A DNA stretch of 64,000 nt, from the NCBI RefSeq assembly GCF_003265705.1, contig NW_020313005.1, positions 21,732,835 through 21,796,834 of the forward strand, in the 5' to 3' direction. The first letter of the stretch is position 1. Each line of letters opens with the position of its first letter. A model generated the notes under the pieces. It worked only from the letters and a program-made list of their open reading frames with translations. It searched no databases and was not told where the DNA came from. This stretch comes from Callorhinus ursinus. Its lineage: Eukaryota; Chordata; Mammalia; Carnivora; Otariidae. The translations under genes were made by a program, and so were the position numbers. Shown one piece after another: positions 10,700 to 21,916 of this stretch.

Positions 10700-11590
10700 T
10701 TTTGCTTTTCCTTTTTGTTTCTATTTTTAAATGATTTCTCACTTACACATATCTTGCAAAAATAATTCAAAGAATTCCTATGTGCCTTTCGTTCAGATTC
10801 TGAAGATGTTAACATTCTATCTCTCTTGTTTTATGATTTATTCTCTTCTCTACACACACATATTTACATATACATATTCATATATGTATTTTTTTAAAAT
10901 ATTCCAGAGTAAGTTGCAGATATGATGGCCTTTTAGCTCCAGATTCTTACTATTACTTCCTAAAAACAAAAGCCTTTTCTTATAAAACCATGGTACAGTT
11001 ATCAAAATCTGGAAACATATTGATAAAACACTAGAGTCTAATTTATAGATCTTATTCAAATTTCACCAATTATCCCACTAATTCAATGGACTTTTTCTAG
11101 TCTAAGATTAACCCAGGCCCACATAGTACTTACAGTTGTCATACCTTTTTGTCTTTTCCAAAGACATTTGTAAGATTTAACACTTTCTTTCATGATCTTG
11201 AGAATTTGAATACTGGCCAGTTATCTGGTAGAATGTGCCTTAGTTTTGGTTGTCTGCTGTTTCTGTATGATTAGATTATTTTATACAATTTATATTCACA
11301 TGCTAAATCTGTTTAGGCTTTTTATTAAATGGTATATTCTTGATGTTTGGGGAAATTCATTTAATTCTTCTGAATCTTCCCATTATCTGATCTTAGGCAC
11401 TAAGGGAACTCTTTTTGCAGAGGAAAACTGATCTGCCTTCTTGTTCTCTTGCACATTAAGAAAACCACAGAAGATATTTATCCACAATATCACAAAGATC
11501 AAGGGGGTACCACTTTGCCCCTGTACAAACCTGTTTTCTAGGCTATCCATGTCCTTACTGGGCCATATTGGCCTTTAGGGATCATGTGTT
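10700..11590 (-). mobile_element. Ancient L1M 3' region, antisense
   Basis: Blocks such as AAAATATTCCAGAGTAAGTT, CCATGGTACAGTTATCAAAA, CTTATTCAAATTTCACCAAT, TTGAATACTGGCCAGTTATC and CACAAAGATCAAGGGGGTAC occur in the order seen in antisense mammalian-wide L1M 3' ends. Divergence is high and no coding frame survives. The right limit is approximate. Confidence 0.58.
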
Positions 11591-11999
11591 AGTTTTACTT
11601 TCTAGTGTTTGTCTGAAACACAAGATCCTTCAACCCATCAGGAAAGGCAAGCCAGACCAAACAAGCCCTCTTGGGCTTTGAGAAGAGGGGAGGATATCTA
11701 TATCTATATCTATAGTCAAATTTATTTTGTCAAACTCAGTGATGGTTTGATGTGAAAGAAAAAAAAACTTATGAGTAAAGAAAAGAGAATGTAGCTGTCA
11801 GAAAACCTGTTAATCTTGTAAAATAGAACATTCTTACAGAAGATGCAAATCTTAGTATCAGTTCTCTCATCCATAGGGTAAAATGAGAAAATTAGAAATC
11901 CACAATGTTTGGGCTGAAAGAAATCTTTAAGAGCGCATACTCCAATTCCAATTTCACATATAAAGAAGTGGTAATGACAAACATAAAAGTAGTAAGTAC
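11591..11999. other. Single-copy DNA with a short TATCTA repeat
   Basis: There is a (TATCTA)n-like tract at 11694-11715. Otherwise no recognisable element or gene. Confidence 0.45.
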
Positions 12000-12110
12000 A
12001 GTTTATTGGACACGTTAAGTGTCAGGTACTGTGCTACATATTTTGCATACATTATCTTCACAACAATTTATATTCAGCATTACAATGCTGAAAAGCATTG
12101 TAATAGATAT
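12000..12110 (-). mobile_element. MIR-like fragment, minus strand
   Basis: TTTATTGGACACGTTAAGTG, GTCAGGTACTGTGCTACAT and CATTATCTTCACAACAATTT follow the antisense MIR 3' portion (CTATGTGCCAGGCACTGTGC, TTAATCCTCACAACA). Confidence 0.55.
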
Positions 12111-12229
12111 TATTGGATCTTTATCTAGTATTCATTTTTCACTAATCCCTTTCTAATAGAATTTTTCATGTACTCTGAATGGCTCCACAGTAGATATTGT
12201 TAGTACTGAAATAATATCCTTTAATTTCC

Positions 12230-12615
12230 CGGTCTTTGTTATAGTTGGGTTGGCAATCTGAATAATCCTGGACAGTGAAGTGTAATGTAAGTGTAAGTGA
12301 CATAAGTGTAAAAATGTATTACTTCTAGGTTGGGGAGGGTGTTATTTAGAGTTTAGTATCCAATGCGCCTTCTCCATATTTACTATCTTTCCCCAATCTG
12401 CAGGCAGAACGAAGCCAGAGTGACATGGAATTTACAAGATTGTAGAACCATAAGACTAAAGCATCCTGGGCTCTAAATCACCCCTTAGAAGACAGTTGCT
12501 AAACCTACAATAGATTGAATAAGAAAAATGAACTTCTATTGTGTTAAACCCCTGAGATTTGAGAGTTTATTGGTTACTGTGGCATAGGGTATTGTACACA
12601 CTATGACTAACTGAA
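12230..12615 (+). mobile_element. Probable ancient MaLR-like LTR fragment
   Basis: The 3' part reads TCTATTGTGTTAAACCCCTG, AGATTTGAGAGTTTATTGG and TTACTGTGGCATAGG, a terminal pattern shared with several old LTR-like interspersed repeats. Related endings occur at 14900-14960 and 58780-58840. The family is uncertain. Confidence 0.4.
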
Positions 12616-12921
12616 AATTTGACACTGGGGTGGTGTACTAACATAGCAACCACAGTAATAAAAAACCTAAAGTATATGGCATTGGGCTATGAGTCAGGGA
12701 GCACTGAGAGAAAACCGATGGCTGAACCTGGAAAGTTGAAGATCCATTTTAGGCAGAGGCAAAAATGTTTTGTAAAAGGCATTTCTGCTATAACTAGAAA
12801 GACAGATTAAATCTACTGAATTTATAACTCCTGGGGGTAAGGTTGGAAAAAAGACTATTGATAGTACCTGCTAACTATCATTGGCTATGTTTGGCAAAGT
12901 ATTACAGAACAAGATGAGATT

Positions 12922-12937
12922 AAGAAATATTTGGATG
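12922..12937. repeat. 16-bp TSD, left copy
   Basis: AAGAAATATTTGGATG is repeated exactly at 13103-13118 and brackets an L1 tail. Confidence 0.93.
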
Positions 12938-13102
12938 GGATGGGTTAGCCAGGTGATGGGTATTAAGGAGGGCATGTATTGAATGGAGTACTGGGTGTCA
13001 TCTGCAAACAATGAATCATGGAACACTACATCAAAAACTAATGATGTAATGTATGGTGACTGACATGACATAATAAAATAAAATTTAAAAAAATTAAAAA
13101 AA
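12938..13102 (+). mobile_element. 165-bp 5'-truncated L1 tail
   Basis: Only the L1 3' UTR end is present: GGTGATGGGTATTAAGGAGG, ACTGGGTGTCATCTGCAAAC, AATGAATCATGGAACACTAC, and an A-rich tail at 13073-13102. Perfect 16-bp TSDs flank it. It matches the L1-B and L1-C 3' ends and is one of the shortest L1 insertions in the window. Confidence 0.92.
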
Positions 13103-13118
13103 AAGAAATATTTGGATG
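13103..13118. repeat. 16-bp TSD, right copy
   Basis: Exact copy of 12922-12937. Confidence 0.93.
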
Positions 13119-13527
13119 TTTTGCAAGCAGAAGTTAAAGGAATATACAAAGGCCAGAAACTCAGATCCTTGGATGGTTGAAAATCTTACAGCTCCTAGCC
13201 CCCAAATATTAAGACTAAGGTTTAAAAATGACAGTAAAGAAACTTCTCAGTTGATTAAAGTAATTCAAGATAGAACTTTTCAGTGGAAAGAAGTTACTCA
13301 AATTAAGTGTCTGGTTTCTTGTCTCCTGTTCCAGGGAGACTGAGGGGAGTCACTTCTAAATTGAAAAGGGGGAGGATGCAGAGTTAAGGAAACAGAATCA
13401 GCTAGATTCTAGAATTATATCTGAAAAATAACTAGGCTTGTGGTTCCTGTCCATGGAACTAAACAGAAATATATAAATCAGAGGCCTAATAATTTTTTGG
13501 GAAAATTGCATTGTGAAAACAAACAGA
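13119..13527. other. Single-copy DNA, no gene seen
   Basis: There is no recognisable element between the L1 tail and the Can-SINE. Short open frames are not distinctive. Confidence 0.4.
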
Positions 13528-13740
13528 GGGGCGCCTGGGTGGCTCAGTTGGTTAAGCGACTGCCTTCGGCTCAGGTCATGATCCTGGAGTCCTGGGATTG
13601 AGTCCCACATCGGGCTCCCTGCTCAGCAGGGAGTCTGCTTCTCCCTCTGACCCTCTTCCCTCTCGTGCTCTCTATCTCTCATTCTCTCTCTCTCAAATAA
13701 ATAAATAAAATCTTTAAACAAACAAACAAACAAACAAACA
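13528..13740 (+). mobile_element. Can-SINE, plus strand, with (AAAC)n tail
   Basis: The head GGGGCGCCTGGGTGGCTCAG is followed by TTGGTTAAGCGACTGCCTTC, the B box region, GGGAGTCTGCTTCTCCCTCT, a CT-rich segment, AAATAAATAAATAAAATC and an (AAAC)n tail. This well-preserved copy gives the clearest view of the lineage-specific head. The left flank AAACAAACAGAG resembles the end of the tail, so the TSD is partly masked. Confidence 0.95.
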
Positions 13741-14099
13741 GAAATCAGAGTATGGACAAAAGAGACTTTGGTATCTAAGTGTTAAAAGAACACTGGGGTT
13801 CCCAAGCAGTTCACGACTAAAAGGCAGGAATTAAATTTTATGGCGTCTTCCAGGAGGGCATGCTTACAAAGTCCAGAGTAGACAAGGCTAGAGCAGACAA
13901 ACAGAATGGCAGAATCTCCAATGGACAGAGGAATCACTCCCCTATAGGAGTGCAGAATCCAATGAAAGAACTCCCTGAGCATGGGAATTTCATGTTCCTA
14001 GAATCTCAGGATTTCAGAATCCACTGAATAAACAATGTCTAGTACATTTCTTATTTTTCCCTTTTCTAAATGAGAGTGTCTGAAAGAGAATTTCAACTA

Positions 14100-14530
14100 T
14101 CTTCATTTTGACCTCAGTCTGTACTTTCTAATTGATTAAGTTTTTCTTTCCAGCTTATCTCTTAATTCAGGCAAATGACCCCACGGGCAAAGCATCCTGT
14201 GATGGGAACCAAAACCACCCCCTCAAGCAATAGGGATCGGCCTGAGCCAGCAAAACCCTACATGAGCATCCCCTAGACAATGTTCAGCCTGACCTTAACT
14301 GCCCAGCTCCATGTACTCACTGACCTTGCCTCATATTTTCCTTATATGAACCTGGAAGCATTTTCAGCCCTTTGGAGACAGTTTTTGAGATATAGTTCGC
14401 TATTTTCCTGGTGTTGGCCTCACTGAAATAAATTCTTTTCTTGTTTCACCACTGCTCCTCTCTCTGCCTTTGGATTTTGTCAGTGGCAAGTGGCCACAGG
14501 CCACCTGGTCTGTTTGGGACTCCAGAAGAC
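14100..14530 (+). mobile_element. Probable ERV LTR, plus strand
   Basis: The segment has a TATA-like CCTTATATGAACC (14340-14352), and 80 bp further a polyadenylation signal in CTGAAATAAATTC. A CT-rich R/U5-like part and GTCAGTGGCAAGTGGCCACA follow. This spacing is typical of ERV1-class LTRs. Ends and TSD are not resolved and no internal retroviral sequence is adjacent. Confidence 0.45.
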
Positions 14531-14569
14531 AGGTGCTCTTGCACCCCTGTGCCCTGGTTACATATCCAG

Positions 14570-14970
14570 TATGATTATACTGTCCTGGTCCATTGTATAT
14601 TCAATGCAGATATGTAAAAATAGATAAGCCTGCCTTTTAGTTTGCGGGTTGAACATCTGGGAAGAGATACATCCAGATTTGATAGAGAAGTCCATGTGTC
14701 AGCTGGCTCTTGTGATGGATGTACAATATGGATGACATTTTGGATTATGTCTCTTGAGGAGGGGGCGAGTGTGTTCTATATGTGGGTAGAAAAAAGAAAA
14801 AGGATTTTTAAACACCAGATAAAAAAACCAAAGACAGCTTAAAGGAGAGTTGCTTGACTAACAAGAGAGTATGACTTGAACCAGCAATCAGTTTCCATTG
14901 TGTTAAGCCCTTAAAATTCATTACATATTATTACTGTAGTAAAGCTCTACCTATCTTGACTCTTACAAAT
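14570..14970 (+). mobile_element. Probable ancient MaLR-like LTR fragment
   Basis: It ends with CATTGTGTTAAGCCCTTAAA and TTACTGTAGTAAAGCTC, the same terminal pattern as 12540-12600. A 66-codon open frame inside it is taken as chance. Confidence 0.38.
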
Positions 14971-15049
14971 CCTGAATGCAGTTCCAAGTCAAGGGTAGGT
15001 CCCTGTTGACCTGAGCCAATTATCACATTCCATTCCTATGGTCTTAGTT

Positions 15050-15385
15050 CTTTGTTCAGGGTTGGCATGAGATCTTGTTTAGGATGTTGACTAGAGGTTC
15101 TCTCCCTCTTCTGGAGATAAATCATGGGCACATGAGCCCTGAAACTGCTGCAGCCATTCTGTCACCACAAAGAAAGCCAAATTTAGAATATACTGCCACA
15201 GTGGGTAACATGGAGAGAAGAAATAGAAGGATCTTGAGATCCTTGAACCACTGAATCAAACAAACCCTGACAACTATCCTACCTCTGTTGTTCAATATGC
15301 AAGCCAATACAACATTTTTATTGTTTAAGCCAGCTAAATAGAATTTTCTATTGCTTGCAACTGAATGAATAATACATACATACGG
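15050..15385 (+). mobile_element. Possible ancient LTR-like repeat
   Basis: The end TTATTGTTTAAGCCAGCTAA, then TTTTCTATTGCTTGCAACTG, resembles the 3' end of old LTR-type repeats (GTTTAAGCCAGTTTGAGTTG...CTTGCAACC). The rest is too diverged to name. Confidence 0.33.
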
Positions 15386-15399
15386 GCTATATTTGCCCC

Positions 15400-15535
15400 T
15401 ATTTTAATGATGAGGACACCAAGAGCTGAGCTGTTCAGAGAGCTGAGCTAACTGGTATAACATCACCCAGCTGATAAGCAGCTAACTCAGGAGTAGAATC
15501 CCCAATTGTCCAACTCCAAATCCCATTCTTTTAAT
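15400..15535 (-). mobile_element. MIR fragment, minus strand
   Basis: AATGATGAGGACACCAAGAG, AACATCACCCAGCTGATAAG and AGGAGTAGAATCCCCAATTG follow the antisense MIR core. It is moderately diverged. Confidence 0.6.
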
Positions 15536-17822
15536 ATCCATGTGTTATGTTATGATATTGTTTTCCATTCTGAGCTACCCTTACAATCTGCCATTGTGAG
15601 CATTAGAGAAAAAAACAAAACCAGAAAACAGGATTACTGTCTCTCAAGATCCTGTTCTTTCTGGAACGCTTACATCTATCTTTAGCAAGACAAATTAGAA
15701 AATTGATTCCTCTTTTCAAGCCCTGATCATCATAGAGGGGCCCCTATTATCTTTGAAGGAGTGTAGCCATAATAACAAGGCCCAGTGATTATTGGATTCG
15801 AGTTCACTGCCCTTGCTCAAGAGGAACTACAGAAAAGGGAACGTGCTGTGGAATCAATAAATGCCATTGCTAAAAACAGCCATCAGCTGTGTCTGATGAA
15901 CATCTGGGCAATGTTTTTCCTGGGTGGGGGGAGGGTCCATGGATACATTAGTTACTGCATTCCATAAAAGTTAACAGCTCAAATCTTCAGGTCAGCATGT
16001 TTAACAAAAACAAATTGTTTATTTCTAGAGTGTGGAGCAGATGTGAATGTGCTTGAAAAATATGTGTGTCTGTGGGTGTTTGGTATGAAAAGGATAGAGA
16101 TGTGTTTTTCCCATACGCATGTGGTCCTAAGACTAGAGGCCCATGCTGATGCCTGGGAATCACAGGGAATGGACGATGGCAGGTAGGAGGTGGGTTGGAG
16201 GGGAGGTAGCCTGGAGGTGAAGAAAAGGTAAGATGAACTAAGCAGATACCTTGTATAAACAGTAGGTTTTAGAGGCCTAGCATTTATAAGGTTCGTATGC
16301 CAAAGGAATCCAAAATATAACAAATATTTTTTGCTGTTGGAAGACAGATTTTCATTTTTTCCTCTAATTGTAAGTGAAATCCCATCCTTCAGAGTTAAAA
16401 ACACACTCTCTGACCATTGCCCTGCAATTTTAGTCATATCTCCTCTTTAACTCTTGGGATTCACCATCCTTCACTTAATAATGCCATAGAAAGAAAAGAG
16501 TACATGGAAATACTTTTCAGGTGCTCCATATTTTAAAAAATAATACATCAGCAGAATACCACAATCATCCAGTGTCAGAGCTGGAGGGACCTCCAAGTTC
16601 ATATAGTGCAACAGTGAAGTTGCTTGGGGTCATTTACTGTTTCTACCTGAGATGGGACCCAACTGAATCACTCCAAAAAAAGCTCTGTGCCCATGGCAAA
16701 AGCCATTGCAGATCTTGCTCCACTTTCAAAAATCACACACACACACCTACACGCACACACGCACATCACTAGCCAGCATTCTTACCCTTCTTTCATTCAG
16801 TCAGAAATAATTTTCTTAGCATCAACTCAATTAGCTGCCAGTTCTCTTTTAATGGCCTCTAGTTGCTCTGTTCTAATCTCCCTCTAAGGACTGCTAAAGG
16901 AGTCACGATTGCCATTCTCAGCTCTGAGGCTGGAAGGGGCTGGGGCTGTGTCCTATTAACCTGTGATAACAGAGAGTTGCATTAAATGTGTCTCTTCTCT
17001 GTCCCTGAAATCTTGGGAGAATTAGAGTCTATCAACTGCCTGAATAAGTCTTTGTGAACTGAAGGTTGTCAGGAAAGAAAACCAGAGAGGACAGAGGAAA
17101 GGAAGAAGGACAGAACCTCAGGGCGCAAGCACACACACACCCCTTTGCTTTGCTGAGTTACCACCGTTACAAGGGAAAGAGGCTAATCTGTCTGGGCAAG
17201 GTGGCTCATATCCTTTCCACAGTGAATAGCATCATTTACAGCTTTTCCTAAGTATGCCCTAGGGTAGACTCTTTCAGTGACCCCTGAGTGTCAGTTTGGG
17301 CACTAATCTAAAATAAAGCACTTCCTGTCATTCCGTCATCAGGATAAGGCAAGTGTCCATAAACTCCCACCCTGAGCCAAACCCTCTGGTCCCCTGTTTT
17401 TATACTAAGAATGACTGTTCTGTTTTTCAGTGTTTGAAAAGAATCAGAATAATAGTGTTTTATGACATATGAGAATTTGGTGAAATTCAATTTTCTATGT
17501 CCATTGAATGGAATCCAGCCATGTCCATTCATTTATGTGCACCTGCTTTCATGCTGCTGATAAGAGACCATACAGCCCACAAAGCCTAAAATACTTACTT
17601 TCTGTCCCTTACAGAAAACACTGCTGACCTGTTGGCATGAACCACACAAGGTAACTTCTTAGGAGGAAGTTAATGGAAATGAGATGAGCACGTGTATTTG
17701 AAGGTGTGAGGAAAGTCTCTCCAGAATTTATTTAGAGCACATAAGAGGATGATTTCACATTTTTCTCTTGGAAGATGATGCAAAATTTTTAGTATCAAAA
17801 ATACTAAGTTGGGAGACTACCT
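15536..17822. other. Single-copy DNA with a 152-codon minus-strand ORF
   Basis: This stretch holds open frame 16437-15979 (minus, 152 codons), which has no recognisable domain, no splice context I can defend and biased Ser/Leu content. An impure (AC)n tract lies at 16733-16768. No gene is claimed. Confidence 0.4.
16733..16768. repeat. Impure (AC)n microsatellite
   Basis: ACACACACACACCTACACGC and onward: CA units broken by T and G. Confidence 0.8.
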
Positions 17823-17832
17823 GCAATTATTT

Positions 17833-18010
17833 TTTTAAGATTTTATTTATTTATTTGAGAGAGAGAGAGAGAACGAGCATGAGTAGGGGGAGAGGCAGAG
17901 GGAGAAGCAGTCTCCTTGCTGAGCAGGAGCTAGATCCCAGGATCCATGAGATCATGACCTGAGCTGAAGGCAGCTGCTTAACCAACTGAGCCACCCAGGC
18001 ACCCCTACCA
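17833..18010 (-). mobile_element. Can-SINE, minus strand
   Basis: Reversed tail TTTTTAAGATTTTATTTATT, GA-rich centre and head complement TGAGCCACCCAGGCACCCC. Flanking GCAATTATTT (17823-17832) and GCAACTATTT (18011-18020) are a TSD with one mismatch. Confidence 0.93.
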
Positions 18011-18020
18011 GCAACTATTT

Positions 18021-18127
18021 ATTCAGGCATTTACTCATTCAGCATGTTTTATTAAGCACCTACTGCATATGAAAGATAGTATCTTAGGTGACAGGCAGTG
18101 TAGTGGGGCTAAAGGCTGCAAGGGCTC
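18021..18127 (-). mobile_element. L2 3'-end fragment, antisense
   Basis: ATTCAGGCATTTACTCATTC followed by TTATTAAGCACCTACTGCAT matches the reversed L2 end (CATTCAACAAATATTTATTGAGCGCCTAC). Confidence 0.5.
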
Positions 18128-18439
18128 TGCTCTTGTTGAAGCTAAGACCTCTGGGATCTCAAACATACTTCTTCCAAAATAATTATTTATTCATCAGGTT
18201 ATAAACAAGTATCTCTCTGATTTAAGCATACACACTCTTCTTTCAGTTTAAAAAATAAAGGATAACATTTACTATTCAATCACTTGTCCTTTGTATATGC
18301 CAAAAAAAAAAAAAATCCTCTTATCAGTTTCCCATAAAACAAGTCTTTGGTTTTCTCTGCCTTTCCCAATGTAAAGATATTAACTTAACCCTGGACAGCT
18401 CTGTTTTGTGTAGAAAGAAGTTTTACATGGACCAACACA

Positions 18440-18575
18440 TCTGTCATTTGAGTTAGGTACTACTAGTATTTATAATTTACAGATGAGTAAACCAAGGTTT
18501 GGGGGGCTCTCTAGTAAGTGGATAAAATGGGGCCCCAAACCAGGTCATCTCTTTCAAACTCAATACCTCTTCCTC
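18440..18575 (-). mobile_element. MIR fragment, minus strand
   Basis: TAATTTACAGATGAGTAAAC, CTCTAGTAAGTGGATAAAAT and CAAACCAGGTCATCTCTTTC are in antisense MIR order. Confidence 0.55.
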
Positions 18576-18790
18576 TTGGCAATGGAAAAATTATTTATTT
18601 TCTACTTGAACTTCACTTATTACGCTAGTTAAGAATCAAAGTAACAAGAAAGGCAAAGCCCTAAGACATGTGTTCTTGAGGACTGTTAACTACTGCTGCT
18701 AACTGGAAAAATTATGACTCCTATGGGCTATTGGCTCCAACCTGGACAAACCGATAATCTACTTTTGGATTTTCAAAACTATACATTTTT

Positions 18791-18988
18791 TTAAAAATAT
18801 TTAATCTATTTATTTGAGAATGAGAGAAAGAGAGATAGTGAGAGAGAGATAGCATGAGCAGGAGGGAGAGGGAGAAGCAATCTCCCCACTGAGCAGGGAG
18901 CTGGACGTGGGGCTCGATCCCAGGACCCTAATATCCTGACCTGAGCCGAAGGCAGATGCTTAACTGACTGAGCCACTCAGGCACCCTT
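18791..18988 (-). mobile_element. Can-SINE, minus strand
   Basis: The reversed element carries GGGGCTCGATCCCAGGACCC and TGAGCCACTCAGGCACCC. AAACTATACATTTTT (about 18776-18790) and ACACTATACATTTTT (about 18990-19004) are a 15-bp TSD with one mismatch. Confidence 0.94.
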
Positions 18989-19039
18989 AACACTATACAT
19001 TTTTATTTTTAAATTCTGCTTTGCAAAATGGAAGGGAGA

Positions 19040-19340
19040 GACATGACATGCTATAATAAAAATGGTAGTTGCCGGAGGGGGGTGGAAGGATGGGCGAAAT
19101 AGGTGGAGGGGATTAGGAGGTACATACTTCCATTTATAAAATAAGTAAGTACAGAGATGAAAAGCTCAGCATAGGGAATATAGTCAATAATATTGTAATA
19201 ATGTTGTACGGGGACTATACTTACTATGGTGGGCATTGCATAATGTGTAGAATTATGTAAGTACTATGTAGTGCACCCGAAACCAATATACCATTATATA
19301 TCAACTATACCTAAGTTAAATAAAAGATTTTTAAAAAATA
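19040..19340 (+). mobile_element. Old L1 (L1MA-like) 3' UTR end
   Basis: Motifs include AATAAAAATGGTAGTTGCCG, GGGAATATAGTCAATAATAT, TGTGTAGAATTATGTAAGTA, GTGCACCCGAAACCAATATA and CAACTATACCTAAGTTAAAT, ending in an A-rich tail at 19316-19340. Order and strand match older mammalian L1 3' ends. No ORF2 is attached. Confidence 0.72.
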
Positions 19341-19354
19341 ACTCAATTCGGCCA

Positions 19355-19480
19355 CAGAACATGTGGGTTCTAGTTCTGGTCTGCCACTAATCAGCTCTGT
19401 GTTCTTCAGTGTTTGGGTAAATCACCTCAAATCTCTGAGCCCCGATCTTTTTTATTTTTTTGTCTGTGAAAGGGAGTGTT
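19355..19480 (+). mobile_element. MIR fragment, plus strand
   Basis: GGTTCTAGTTCTGGTCTGCC, ACTAATCAGCTCTGTGTTC and GGTAAATCACCTCAAATCTC follow the MIR core in sense order. Confidence 0.68.
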
Positions 19481-21239
19481 GAATTAGTTACACTCTTAAG
19501 TTCTTTCCAGGTATAATACCCTGAGATTTCATATATTCTTTTTTCAGTAATTTTGAATCAGTGTTTTAATTTATAATTGTTATAAAGAGATCTACTTTGT
19601 CCAAACATTGTATTTTGGTAATGATTGGTCTCTTGTGACAAACATTAACTTTATAAAGAGTGTTTTTTTCATAAATACTACTTTGTGATAAAAGGAAAGG
19701 GTTGTTTCTGGACCTGATCTAGTTCTTTCTCTAATTTCATTAAGTGAGTGAACATGCAGTTCAGTTACTACTTCCTCCTGGAAGTGGTCCCAAGGAAACC
19801 TCAGCGTATCTAGCTCTCCGCTGACCCATATTGCCATCCTAGCGGCTGAATTGGGCTTGAGCACATCCTACTTTGTGGCACCTTTTTTATGGTATCCTTT
19901 TATTCTGTAACTTAGCTTTTAGTCAACGGGATGCATGCCTGATTCTTGCCTTCCCAGTTCGACGCTGATCCTCTTGTGTAGGAAGAAGACCCATGTCTTG
20001 TATCTGGAATTCTCAGAGAACCGATCAAATACAAAATATGTGCAGACCTAGTGCTCTGTGGCCAGTCTTGACCAAACCTCCTTGTATTAATATACATCTA
20101 ACAAGTTGAGTGAATAGGAATGAACAAATGCCAGTGTGAAAATCTTAGGAATATAAATAAATATTTAATATGCCTACCCTCAGCACTAAAATAGTGTTGA
20201 CATTAGTATAATACACATGGTTACTCTATCTCCTGAAAGGTATAAATCTTTGTTGTGATACTTAATAGAAGGTGAATGAGCATTGCCCAAATTATTCTCT
20301 CATTCTAACACTTTGATTTTTGACAAAACCCCACATTTTTCTAAAAATTACGATTCTTTATTTTTCCCTAAACAATATAATCAACACACCATTGTTAAAG
20401 AAAGGATCCACAGCATTGTCCTCCTAATTTGTTAGTTTATTTTTGACTCCCATTAAAATTTGGATATCAATTTATTCATGTCACGTTTTAGCCCCAGGAT
20501 TTGGGACAGCATCTTGACACAGAGGTACCTGGCGGCAGTTCTTATAAGCAGAATAATTTGGTTTGGAAATTGCTGACTTTTAAATTATTAACACAAGAGC
20601 ACACCAGGAAAAAGAAGGGTTTCCTTAGCAAAATGATAGAATCACAGCCTTTTCTCTTGAAGTTGTCACCATTCAATGTGAAAGATTGTTTGATGTTGCT
20701 GAGTTTGAAAAACACCCGTTCATTTTTTTTCCTAAAGAAAAGCCTTTGTTTCTCAGTTTGATATTTTTCATGAATAATTGGAGACTGGGGAAATTGAAAA
20801 GGATTTTTGTCTCTGGCTGAACTAAAATGGTAAACATTCTTGGAAATCAAAACCTGCAAAACAGCAAGTACTTTTTTTTTCATCAACAGTTTAAACAGAA
20901 CCTAGATATTGGAAAGCAAACAAAACAAAACAAAACAAAACAAAACCAGAAACAAAACCCCACAATAGCAGCAGGGTATCTGCTCCATACTTTATAAAGC
21001 CACGAGAAAAGTGTTTATCCAGGAGGTCTCTATGGTCTATTTATAATGCAATTGCTGTTATCCTGGAAAGTGTTTCCTGCCTTGTCCAAGGAAAATCTCT
21101 ACAGTTCACCTAAATAGGTATTCAGTCTTACAAAGCTTACAAATACAGGCATTGGATCCTGTCATTAATATCAGTTCATTGTTTGCCATATGGACTAATT
21201 CATGTTATCTCTCCACCCTCTGTGGTCAACTTGATGAAT
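19481..21239. other. Single-copy DNA, no gene seen
   Basis: Overlapping open frames on both strands around 20501-20886 encode Phe/Lys-rich peptides from T/A-rich DNA and are not credible genes. A pentanucleotide repeat (AACAA)n is at 20923-20946. Confidence 0.45.
20923..20946. repeat. (AAACA)n pentanucleotide repeat
   Basis: About five units of AAACA in tandem. Confidence 0.85.
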
Positions 21240-21465
21240 GATAATAATAATAGCAGACACCAGTTAAAGAATACTGATTTACCAGGAATGCTAACTTTGG
21301 CATGGCTCATGCATGAGTTAATTCTCACAACACCCTTCCAAAAAATGTATTATTAGTGCCATCACTCAAATGAAGAATTTGAAATGAAATAATTTCTCCC
21401 AATACAGATACTAATTGTGAATAGAGCTAGAATTAAAACTCAGGTCAGCTTGACTCCAAAGAAGT
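21240..21465 (-). mobile_element. MIR fragment, minus strand
   Basis: CATGAGTTAATTCTCACAAC, ATTATTAGTGCCATCACTCA, GAATAGAGCTAGAATTAAAA and CTCAGGTCAGCTTGACTCCA follow antisense MIR order across its length. This is one of the longer MIR copies here. Confidence 0.65.
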
Positions 21466-21916
21466 TGCTAAATCCTCTCAGGATGCTCTGAGATCTGGAT
21501 GAGACAATTAGACACACTTAGAAGAAAAAGGACGAGAAAGTGAGCATTTCTTCTACTGTATGAATGACCTGGACAATGTTCAGGGAAGGGATTATTCAGT
21601 TAAAGGAGGGGCAGTGAGGATAACTCACTGGAGGAGGTTGTGGGAATAGTAAGTAGGACTAATAAAGCCCCTAACGGGTCGGCAGAAACTCTGCTGTTTT
21701 GAAGTAGGAGAGGAGGTAGAAATGAATGATGATGAAGAGGTTCCTATTGATTGTGTCCATTCCTTTGATTGAAGGAGACTAATGCCTTCTCAGATATACC
21801 TGCCCTTTCAACTAACTCCCAACCAGAAAAGAACATTAAGGCAAAAATATTGCTTTAACAAAATGTTCATTCTGTAACCCCTCCCATATGCTTTTGATGT
21901 GTTTTTAGAGTAAGGT
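21466..21916. other. Single-copy DNA beside the solo LTR
   Basis: No element or gene is recognised. Confidence 0.35.

Noticed and set aside
13528..13600. tRNA-like A and B boxes in Can-SINE heads
   Set aside because: They belong to tRNA-derived SINEs. No free-standing tRNA gene with a cloverleaf and terminator was found.
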